Shown here: positions 57,493 to 64,000 of the stretch, piece by piece | Numbering within the stretch: the first letter of the stretch is position 1 | How the letters are laid out: each line of letters begins with the position of its first letter | From: Achromobacter arsenitoxydans SY8 | GTDB taxonomy: Bacteria > Pseudomonadota > Gammaproteobacteria > Burkholderiales > Burkholderiaceae_B | DNA length: 64,000 bases | Direction: 5' to 3' | Assembly: GCF_000236785.1 (NCBI RefSeq) | Contig: NZ_AGUF01000031.1 | Coordinates: 1-64,000 of the forward strand | Notes under the pieces: model-generated | What the model was told of the DNA's origin: nothing | Databases searched by the model: none | What the model saw: only the letters and a program-made list of their open reading frames with translations | Position numbers and translations under genes: made by a program

Positions 57493-59139
57493 TTATTTGC
57501 CGGAGAACAGCTTGATGCGGAATGCCTTCACGGACACGATGATGGGCAGCACGATCACCGTGACCAGGGCCGCGCCATAGGCGGACGCCATGCCCAGCCT
57601 GCCGCCGTCGACCTGGCGGAAGATGGCGATGGGCATGGTTTCCAGACCGCCGCTGTAGGCCACGATGGACGCGGACAGCTCCGAGATGGTGGTCAACCAC
57701 ATCAGGATGGCGGCCGAGATGATCGACGCCTTCATCGCGGGCAGGATCACCTTGAAGAACGTCATGAGCGGGGACACGCCCAGGCTGATCGAGGCTTCCT
57801 CGATCGACTCGGGAATGTTGAACAGCACCGACGATGCGTTGCGCACCGCGAAGGGCAGGCGGCGGACCGTGTAGCACAGCACCATGATTCCCGAGGTGCC
57901 CGCCAGCACCAGCCAGCCGGTGTTGAAAGTCTGCACCAGCGCAATCCCCAGCACCGTGCCGGAGATGGTCAGGGGCAGCACCACGATGTAGTCCAGCACC
58001 TGCGTGAAGGCGCTGCGCTTCTTGATTGTCAGGTAGCTGACCAGCACCGCGAAGGCCACGCCCAGGAGCGTGGCGAGCGACGCGAACTTGAGCGAATTCA
58101 GAATCGGTTCCGGCGCGCCGTGCAGGGCGCGCTGGATGCTGGCAAGCGACCATTGCCCCCACTGCATGACCGGGCCGCTTGTCTTGGTGAAGGCCGCGAT
58201 GAAGACCACGACAAGCGGCAGCAGGGACACCAGGATCACCAGACCGACGCCGCTGGTATAGAGCAGCGCCGTCCACGAACGCACGCGCACGGCTGCCGGC
58301 GCGCGGCCCTGGGTCATGGTGTAGACCTTGCGTTCCACCACGCGCTTCTGGAAGAACAGCACGATGGCGACGATGGCGATCGACACCACCGACATCGCGC
58401 TCTGCAGGGTGGGGCTGCCGCCCATTTCGCTGACGAAGGTGTTGTACGTCATGACGGACAGGAGCGGCACGCGGCTGCCCAGCAGCATCGCCAGCGCGAA
58501 GTTGCCCACCACCAGCGTGAACACCACCAGCGCGTTGACCAGGACGGCGGGCAACAGCACGGGCACCAGCACGCGCAGCTTGGTCAGGAACGGCGGCGTG
58601 CCCAGGCTCAGGCCAGCTTCCTCGAGCTGGCCGTCGAACCCGCGTAGCGCGGCCAGCACGCCCAGGTAGATGTACGTGTAATAGACCAGGGTCATGGAGA
58701 AGACCATGCCCGTCCAGCCGTAGAACGAGGGCAGTGAGATGCCCGCGTCGCCCAGCAGATTGGTCAGCAGGCCATTGTTGCCCAGGATGAGCAGCCAGGA
58801 CTGGCCCACGATGATCTCCGGGATCACGATGGTCAGCACCGGCAGGATGGCCACCAGGTTCTTCAGCGGGAAGTCGTAGCGCGCCACCATGTAGGCGAAA
58901 GGCACGCCCACCAGCACGGTGCAGGTGGTGACGGTCAGGCCCAGGATCAGCGTGTTGCCGAAGGCCTCCACGTATTGCGAATCGGCCAGCAGGGCCTTGA
59001 ACCCCTCCAGCGTGAAGCCGCCGTCCTGGCCCGTGATGCTGTTGCCGAAGAGCACGCCCAGCGGATACAGCACGAAGAACAGCAGCAGGACCAGGCTGAT
59101 CGCGGTCAGGATGCCCCAGGGCCACCATTTGATTTTCAT
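57493..59139 (-). CDS. Two-domain ABC permease (FbpB-like)
   Basis: The 548-residue protein has about 12 membrane segments and two binding-protein-dependent permease domains, one in each half. Each holds an EAA-like loop: EEAGLSLGTPPFLTKLRVLV and EEASISLGVSPLMTFFKVIL. This fused FbpB/ThiP architecture is usual in iron(III) and related importers. The protein would form the whole membrane channel and contact the ATPase encoded 13 bases upstream. Confidence 0.9.
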   Translation of the reverse strand: MKIKWWPWGILTAISLVLLLFFVLYPLGVLFGNSITGQDGGFTLEGFKALLADSQYVEAFGNTLILGLTVTTCTVLVGVPFAYMVARYDFPLKNLVAILPVLTIVIPEIIVGQSWLLILGNNGLLTNLLGDAGISLPSFYGWTGMVFSMTLVYYTYIYLGVLAALRGFDGQLEEAGLSLGTPPFLTKLRVLVPVLLPAVLVNALVVFTLVVGNFALAMLLGSRVPLLSVMTYNTFVSEMGGSPTLQSAMSVVSIAIVAIVLFFQKRVVERKVYTMTQGRAPAAVRVRSWTALLYTSGVGLVILVSLLPLVVVFIAAFTKTSGPVMQWGQWSLASIQRALHGAPEPILNSLKFASLATLLGVAFAVLVSYLTIKKRSAFTQVLDYIVVLPLTISGTVLGIALVQTFNTGWLVLAGTSGIMVLCYTVRRLPFAVRNASSVLFNIPESIEEASISLGVSPLMTFFKVILPAMKASIISAAILMWLTTISELSASIVAYSGGLETMPIAIFRQVDGGRLGMASAYGAALVTVIVLPIIVSVKAFRIKLFSGK

Positions 59140-59152
59140 GGCGTGCGCGTCC

Positions 59153-60229
59153 TCAGGCGTTGACGACGCGGCTGTCCGCGGGAATCAGCACTTGCACGGA
59201 CTCGCCCGGCTGGAACTGCGCCACCATGTTGCCGGCGTGCAGTTCGACGCGGATCTCCGAGCCGTTGGCCAGCGCGATGCGATAGGCGGTCTTGAAGCCC
59301 AGGTACTGCCGGCGCAGGACCTTGCCGGGCAGCGTGTTGGGCACGTAGGGCGCGGGGGCCATCAGGGCCAGCTCTTCGGGCCGCGCGATCAGCACGCCCT
59401 GCGAGTCCAGCCCCGCGCCGCCCTGCATGCCGTCGAACTGCATGCCGCACAGTTCATAGCGCACATGGCCGGCCGGCGCTCCTTCCAGACCGGTGCGGGC
59501 GGGCACGGGAATCACGTTGGCCGAACCGATGAAGTCGGCCACGTAGGCGTTGACGGGCGTGCCGTAGAGTTCTTCCGGCGTGCCCAGTTGGGCGATGTCG
59601 CCGTGGTCCATGATGGCGATGCGGTCCGACATGGCCAGGGCCTCTTCCTGGTCGTGCGTGACGAACACCGTGGTGATGCCGGCTTCGCGCACCAGGTCCA
59701 GGATCACGTCGCGCATTTGCAGCCGCATCTTGGCGTCCAGGTTCGACAGCGGTTCGTCCATCAGCAGCACGCGCGGGCGGATGACGAGCGCGCGCGCCAG
59801 CGCGACGCGCTGGCGTTGCCCGCCGCTCATCTGCGCCGGATAGCGGTCGGACAGGGGCAGCAGGCCCACTTTGTCCAGCGCTTCGTTGACGCGCCGCGCA
59901 ATCTCGGCGCGCGCCACGCCGCGGGCGCGCAGGCCGTAGGCGACGTTGTCGAAGGCGGTCTTGTCGGGAAACAGCGCGTAGTCCTGGAACACCATGCCGA
60001 TGTCGCGGCGGTGCGCGGACACGTGGGTCACGTCGTCCTGGTCGAACAGCAGGCGGCCGCCATCCGGCGCGTAGAAGCCCGCGATGCAGCGCAGCAGGGT
60101 GGTTTTGCCGCAGCCGCTGGGGCCGAGCAGGGTGTAGAACGCCCCGTCGGGAATGTGCAGGGAGAGGTTGCGCAGCACCTGCTGCCCGCCGAAAGTCTTG
60201 ACGATGCCGTCTACCGTAATCGAAGCCAT
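59153..60229 (-). CDS. ABC transporter ATP-binding protein, FbpC/PotA type
   Basis: The 358-residue ATPase has Walker A GPSGCGKTT (about residue 38), signature MSGGQRQR, Walker B VLLMDEPLSNLD, and a C-terminal TOBE domain (about 270-355), the layout of FbpC, PotA and CysA. It is the first gene of the importer operon, divergent from the LysR-type regulator at 60476. The palindrome at 60308-60320 is a candidate site for that regulator. Confidence 0.9.
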   Translation of the reverse strand: MASITVDGIVKTFGGQQVLRNLSLHIPDGAFYTLLGPSGCGKTTLLRCIAGFYAPDGGRLLFDQDDVTHVSAHRRDIGMVFQDYALFPDKTAFDNVAYGLRARGVARAEIARRVNEALDKVGLLPLSDRYPAQMSGGQRQRVALARALVIRPRVLLMDEPLSNLDAKMRLQMRDVILDLVREAGITTVFVTHDQEEALAMSDRIAIMDHGDIAQLGTPEELYGTPVNAYVADFIGSANVIPVPARTGLEGAPAGHVRYELCGMQFDGMQGGAGLDSQGVLIARPEELALMAPAPYVPNTLPGKVLRRQYLGFKTAYRIALANGSEIRVELHAGNMVAQFQPGESVQVLIPADSRVVNA

Positions 60230-60307
60230 GTGGGTTCCTGCCTAAGGTTGCAGGCATGATAGGAACCGCGCCCGCCGGCGACCAGCAGTGTTTTTTAAGG
60301 CGTGGCG

Positions 60308-60320
60308 TTAGATTTTCTAA
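60308..60320. promoter_or_regulatory. LysR-type T-N11-A palindrome TTAGA-TTT-TCTAA
   Basis: This perfect 5-3-5 palindrome fits the T-N11-A consensus of LysR regulators and lies between the divergent ABC operon and LysR-type gene, 79 bases from the ATPase start. Confidence 0.55.
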
Positions 60321-60475
60321 GAGGTCGGCGCGTCGCCTATCCCCTAGAATGCGGCTGAACAGGGCTGGCGGCGAAAGCCGGCCGCGCCCCGACAATAAAT
60401 AGACGACAAGGGTAATAGTGGGAAAGAGCAGCACAGCGCGGCGCCTGAAGGGCGCTCGGGCGGGCCTTGCCTGAC

Positions 60476-61384
60476 ATGGCGGGGCACAGCCTGCCGCCAT
60501 TGAAGGCCCTGCGCGTGTTCGAGGCAGCGGCGCGCCTGCGCAGTTTCACCGCGGCCGCCGACGAACTGAGCATCACGCATAGCGCGGTCAGCCAGCAGAT
60601 CCGCATCCTCGAAGAGTATGCGGGCCAGCCCCTGTTCGCCCGCGAGGCGCGGGGCGTTGCGCTGCTGCCTTGCGCGCAGGCGTATTTCCCGGAAATCCAG
60701 GCAAGCCTGGAGCGCATCGCGGCCGCGACGGCCAAGCTCAAATCGCCGGCCTATGGCGGCGCGCTGCGCGTGTGCGCCACGCCGTCCCTGACCATGAAAT
60801 GGCTGATCCCCCGCCTGTCCGCGTTTCAGGCGCTGCATCCCGGCATCGACGTGCAGCTCAGCACGCAAGGCCGGCCGTTCCTGGACCGCGGCGGCGATGC
60901 CGCCAGCGACGTGCTGATCCGGCACGGCTACATGGCGCATTCGGACCTGGCCTGCGTGCATTGCCTGGACGATTTCCACGTGCCCGTCGCGTCGCCGCGC
61001 TTCATCGAGCGCAATCGCCTGTCCGCGCCGGCAGACTGCCTGGGCCACCCGCTGCTCAAGATCTCGGGCGGCATGGACCACTGGCCGCGCTGGTTTGCGC
61101 TGGCCAAAGTGGACGTGCCGGCGCAGTTGCCAGGCCCGGTCTTCGACCACCAGTTCCTGTGCATGCAGGCGGCGATGAACGACCTTGGGATCGCGCTGGC
61201 GCCGTGGTGCCTGCTGGAGGACGACGTGCGCGCGGACCGGCTGCGGCCGCTCTTCGCGCAGCCGCAGCTGCCCAACGCGGGCATCCACGCGCTGTACCGG
61301 CCGGACGGGCCGGCCGCCGCGCAGGCGCAGCTTTTCATTCAATGGCTCTGCACGCAGCGGCACGGGCTGCCCCATCCGGCATAG
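60476..61384 (+). CDS. LysR-family transcriptional regulator (GcvA-like)
   Basis: The 302-residue protein has the LysR N-terminal helix-turn-helix (LKALRVFEAAARLRSFTAAA, then SITHSAVSQQIRILEE) and a type-2 ligand-binding domain from about residue 90. The sequence is close to the GcvA group. The gene is divergent from the FbpABC-like operon with 246 bases between the starts, so it probably regulates that operon and itself in response to the imported ligand. ATG 60476 is preferred over a TTG three codons earlier. Confidence 0.88.
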   Translation: MAGHSLPPLKALRVFEAAARLRSFTAAADELSITHSAVSQQIRILEEYAGQPLFAREARGVALLPCAQAYFPEIQASLERIAAATAKLKSPAYGGALRVCATPSLTMKWLIPRLSAFQALHPGIDVQLSTQGRPFLDRGGDAASDVLIRHGYMAHSDLACVHCLDDFHVPVASPRFIERNRLSAPADCLGHPLLKISGGMDHWPRWFALAKVDVPAQLPGPVFDHQFLCMQAAMNDLGIALAPWCLLEDDVRADRLRPLFAQPQLPNAGIHALYRPDGPAAAQAQLFIQWLCTQRHGLPHPA

Positions 61385-61397
61385 ACAAGGAGTTTCC

Positions 61398-62108
61398 ATG
61401 CCTGCTTTCCCGACGGCCCCCGGCCTGCACTGGCGCGGCATCGTCCCGCCGCTGGCGCTGGCGGACTACAAGGTCATCGCGTTCGACATGGACTCGACGT
61501 TGATTTCCATCGAAACCCTGGACGAGATGGCGGACCTGATGGGCAGGAAGGCGGAGGTCGCCGCGCTGACCGAAGCCGCCATGCGCGGCGACATCGTCGA
61601 CTACAAGCAGAGTCTGCGCGACCGCGTGGCGCTGCTGGCCGGCATGCCCGAAGCCGCGCTGGACGAGGTCTACGAACAGCGTTTACGCATCAATCCGGGC
61701 GCCGAGACGCTGATCGCGGCATGCAAGGCCGCGGGTCTGACCTGCCTGCTGGTTACGGGCGGCTTCACTTGTTTCACCGACCGCCTGCGTGTGCGTCTTG
61801 GCCTGGACGATGTGCGCGCGAATGTACTGGAAGTGCGTGAAGGCCGCCTGACGGGGCGCCTGTTGCCGCAGGCCTGGGGCGACATCTGCGACGGCGAGGA
61901 AAAGCGCCGCAAATTGCTGGAGGTGTGCGCATCGCTGGGCGTGGGGCCCGAGCGCGCCATCGCGGTGGGCGACGGTGCGAACGATCTGCCGATGATGCGC
62001 GCGGCCGGGCTGTCAGTGGGCTATCGGGCCAAACCGGCCGTGCGGCGCGAGGTTGCGGTGGCCATCGACGACGGCGGTCTTGATCGGCTGCTCCAATTGT
62101 TCTTGTGA
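61398..62108 (+). CDS. serB: Phosphoserine phosphatase SerB (HAD superfamily)
   Basis: The 236-residue enzyme hydrolyses O-phosphoserine to serine, the last step of serine synthesis. It has the SerB motif I FDMDSTLISIETLDEMAD, motif II TGGFTCFTDR, the conserved Lys region EEKRRKLLEVC and motif IV GDGANDLPMM. It is a short form without the N-terminal ACT domain of E. coli SerB. AAGGAGTTTCC precedes the ATG. The gap to the LysR-type gene is 13 bases, so cotranscription is possible. Confidence 0.93.
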   Translation: MPAFPTAPGLHWRGIVPPLALADYKVIAFDMDSTLISIETLDEMADLMGRKAEVAALTEAAMRGDIVDYKQSLRDRVALLAGMPEAALDEVYEQRLRINPGAETLIAACKAAGLTCLLVTGGFTCFTDRLRVRLGLDDVRANVLEVREGRLTGRLLPQAWGDICDGEEKRRKLLEVCASLGVGPERAIAVGDGANDLPMMRAAGLSVGYRAKPAVRREVAVAIDDGGLDRLLQLFL

Positions 62109-62161
62109 CATACGACAAGAAAATACGTTGATATGAATCAATTGGTAAGGTAGTCTGGCGT

Positions 62162-62183
62162 TGACAAAACTGAATAATTGTCA
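62162..62183. promoter_or_regulatory. Inverted repeat TGACAA-N10-TTGTCA over a consensus -35
   Basis: Six-base perfect arms overlap TTGACA (62161-62166) in the AT-rich region before the fimbrial-like gene. The repeat could be an operator on a promoter, although no good -10 is found 16-18 bases downstream. Confidence 0.35.
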
Positions 62184-62325
62184 GCGTTGATACGAAAGAG
62201 GCTAGTACCTAACGGTCGCTTGATGACAGGGCATGGCTTTAGTGTTGGCGCGCGAGTGCCGTAATAGGAAGGAATGAGGTGGGCGGTTTCCGCCTTCTTG
62301 TTCGTGCTAAAGCCAAGGAGTTCCC

Positions 62326-62634
62326 ATGTCTATACGCTCGTCACTTCACGCATCGTTATATGTTGCTCTGCTTGCGCCCACGGTGGCCAGCGCGAATGGC
62401 GGGGTCATCCGCTTCGTTGGCGCAATCGTCGAACCTGCAGCATGCGTGCCCCGGGTGACGCAGCCCGGTTCCGGCGGGCATCCCCAGGTCGCCTGCGGTA
62501 TCGTTCCCGGTGAACGGCCAACCGATACGGCGAACCGGGTCAAGACCGACGTGCGCGAACTGGCCTCCCCCGCGGACGACAAGACGCCGGGCGCAACGCC
62601 CCGGCGCTATCTGGTTACGGTCGAATATCTGTAG
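62326..62634 (+). CDS. Short fimbrial-subunit-like exported protein
   Basis: The 102-residue protein has a signal peptide ending SANG (about residue 24). The mature start GGVIRFVGAIVEPAACVP is typical of type-1 pilin subunits, as are the two cysteines expected to form a disulfide. The rest is shorter than a pilin (usually about 160-200 residues), and it ends YLVTVEYL, like the beta strand that ends such subunits. There are no usher or chaperone genes nearby. AAGGAGTTCCC precedes the ATG. It may be a relict or a small surface protein using the same fold. Confidence 0.7.
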   Translation: MSIRSSLHASLYVALLAPTVASANGGVIRFVGAIVEPAACVPRVTQPGSGGHPQVACGIVPGERPTDTANRVKTDVRELASPADDKTPGATPRRYLVTVEYL

Positions 62635-62702
62635 TACGGAGGCCGCGTTCGGGCTTGTCGGGGCAGAGGCCCGGACAGGACGTCCGGGTCCGCCGCGTGC
62701 GG

Positions 62703-63893
62703 TCAGATCAGGCCGCGGATTTCCACGGCGGGATCGACATCCGCTTCATAGTCCACCCCATCGACCTCGAAGCCGAACAGGCGCAGGAAGTCGCGCTTGT
62801 AGCCCGCGAAGTCGGTCAGGTCATAGATGTTGCCGGTGTCGACCTGATTCCATAGCGCCTGCACGCGGGCCTGCACGCCCGGATCCAGTTCCTTGTAGTC
62901 CGCGCGCAAGCGTCCTTCCTGGTCCATGATCGGCGACGGGCCGCACAGGCTGTCCTTGTACAGGCCATAGACCTGTTCGATGCAGCCTTCGTGGGTGCCG
63001 TCTTCTTTCATGACCTTGAACAGCAACGACAGGTACAGCGGCATCATGGGGATGGCCGAACTGGCCTGCGTGACCACCGCCTTCAGGACCGACACCCGGG
63101 CGTCGCCGCCGCGCGCCGCCAGCTTGGCGCGGATGTCCAGCACCTTCTGGTCCAGATCCTTCTTGGCCGCGCCGATGGATCCGTTCCAGTAGATGTCGTG
63201 CGTGATCTTTTCGCCAAGGTAGGTGAAGGCCGTGGTGGTGGCGCCGTCGGCCAGCACGCCGGCGTCGAGCAGCGCGTCGATCCACATCTGCCAGTCCTCG
63301 CCGCCCATGACCGCGACCGTCGCGTCGATCTCTGCCTGCGTGGCCGGCTCCAGCACGCCGTCCTTGATGACTTCCTTGTCCGTATCCAGCCCGCGCAGGG
63401 TCACGGCCTTGCCGACGGGCTTGAGCGTGGAGTTGTAGACCTGCCCGGTTTTCGGATGCGTGCGGCGCGGCGCGGCCAGGCTGTAGATGACCTGGTCGAT
63501 CTGGCCCATGCCTTCCTTGATCGCGGCGATGGTCTTTTGCTTGATCTCGTCTGAAAACGCGTCGCCATTAATGCTCTTGGCGTACAGGCCTTCGGCATCC
63601 GCAAACTTGTGGAAGGCCGCGCTGTTGTACCAGCCGGGCGTGCCCGCCTTGGCCGCATCGCCGGGGCGCTCGAAGAATACGCCCAGCGTCTGCGCGCCAC
63701 AGCCGAATGCCGCGCTGATGCGCGCGGCGAGCCCGTATCCGGTCGACGCGCCCAGCACCAGCACGCGCTTGGGGCCCCCGGCCACCGGTCCTTGCGCCTT
63801 GACATAGTCGATCTGGTCTTTGACGTTGGCCTCGCAGCCGGCGGGGTGGGTGGTGACGCAGATGAAACCGCGCACGCGGGGCTTGATGATCAT
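62703..63893 (-). CDS. fabV: Trans-2-enoyl-ACP/CoA reductase FabV
   Basis: The 396-residue enzyme makes the last reduction in each round of fatty acid elongation and is resistant to triclosan in several species. It starts [20 protein letters not shown], has the dinucleotide-binding [15 protein letters not shown] and the catalytic pair in [20 protein letters not shown] (Tyr then Lys after eight residues, with the KKDL end). GAGG precedes ATG 63893. The length matches the family (about 400). It is convergent with the fimbrial-like gene. Confidence 0.95.
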   Translation of the reverse strand: MIIKPRVRGFICVTTHPAGCEANVKDQIDYVKAQGPVAGGPKRVLVLGASTGYGLAARISAAFGCGAQTLGVFFERPGDAAKAGTPGWYNSAAFHKFADAEGLYAKSINGDAFSDEIKQKTIAAIKEGMGQIDQVIYSLAAPRRTHPKTGQVYNSTLKPVGKAVTLRGLDTDKEVIKDGVLEPATQAEIDATVAVMGGEDWQMWIDALLDAGVLADGATTTAFTYLGEKITHDIYWNGSIGAAKKDLDQKVLDIRAKLAARGGDARVSVLKAVVTQASSAIPMMPLYLSLLFKVMKEDGTHEGCIEQVYGLYKDSLCGPSPIMDQEGRLRADYKELDPGVQARVQALWNQVDTGNIYDLTDFAGYKRDFLRLFGFEVDGVDYEADVDPAVEIRGLI

Positions 63894-63944
63894 GGGGGCC
63901 TCTTTTTTGGGGAAATGCATGGCGCCGCTGCCGGAAAAGGGCAA

Positions 63945-64000
63945 AAGGCGAGCAGCATTGTACGGGAGCCGCCTTGCCCGCGGGCGGCCGCCTTTTGCCG
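63945..64000. other. Right-edge intergenic sequence
   Basis: The last 56 bases lie upstream of fabV and hold nothing recognisable. Confidence 0.5.

Noticed and set aside
60230-60475. Fur box between the LysR-type gene and the Fe(III)-type ABC operon
   Set aside because: No segment approaches the GATAATGATAATCATTATC consensus; the only dyad is the T-N11-A palindrome.
62235-62314. Invertible (phase-variable) promoter element before the fimbrial-like gene
   Set aside because: The inverted repeats are only eight bases long with no recombinase nearby and no promoter clearly located between them; an RNA or operator role is simpler.

Overview
The window reads as a stretch of chromosome from a high-GC betaproteobacterium, most likely the Alcaligenaceae (Achromobacter/Bordetella group). 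This is inferred from the strong GC3 bias, a Bug-type tricarboxylate-binding protein, a group-2 six-gene Mrp antiporter operon, and the order surE-pcm-nlpD followed by an exonuclease and rlmD. No rRNA, tRNA, CRISPR array, integrase or transposase was seen. Gene density is high, with many ATGA or TGATG overlaps.

Left end (1-4.5 kb): accessory DNA. The C-terminal part of a membrane-active toxin resembling type VI effectors of the BTH_I2691/VasX kind runs in from the left edge and is translationally coupled to a DUF6708-like membrane protein, probably its immunity partner. The whole module is repeated in tandem about 2.19 kb downstream. The second toxin copy has no 5' end and is frameshifted at a T6 tract, while its partner gene is intact. 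The flanks of the two copies are nearly identical and the central blocks have diverged. This is the most interesting region of the window.

4.6-15 kb: small housekeeping genes (NTF2-like protein, membrane nuclease-like protein, S4 RNA-binding protein, DUF502 protein), a divergent Lrp-type regulator and D-amino-acid dehydrogenase dadA, an SbcCD/YhaON-like repair pair, an unusual hexapeptide-periodic beta-helix protein and a Bug solute-binding protein. 15.4-21.4 kb: the mrpACDEFG cation/proton antiporter operon, whose first gene carries a one-base frameshift in a T6 tract. 21.5-27.6 kb: an exported protein, the HAD/tadA/ldcA cluster with a His-rich LD-carboxypeptidase, an ABC-F ATPase and an MFS carrier. 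27.7-31.2 kb: a sulfonate/nitrate-type ABC operon with two binding proteins. 31.2-36.3 kb: YigZ, thioredoxin, a luciferase-like flavoprotein, a purine permease and tsaD.

36.3-44 kb: plsY, then surE-pcm-nlpD-exonuclease, a Spy-like protein, a TorF-type porin behind a consensus sigma-54 promoter with an NtrC-like site, and rlmD. 44-47.1 kb: a copper module in which copA-cueR is divergent from copZ, with a CueR-type promoter in each direction. 47.2-55.1 kb: a peroxiredoxin-glutaredoxin fusion, a dihydrolipoamide-dehydrogenase-like enzyme, rlmJ, ugpQ, an M20 peptidase and ppiD. 55.1-60.2 kb: tesA and an orphan ybbA-like ATPase that share a CATG start, then an Fe(III)-type ABC importer divergent from a LysR regulator. 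60.5-64 kb: that regulator, serB, a short fimbrial-like protein and fabV.
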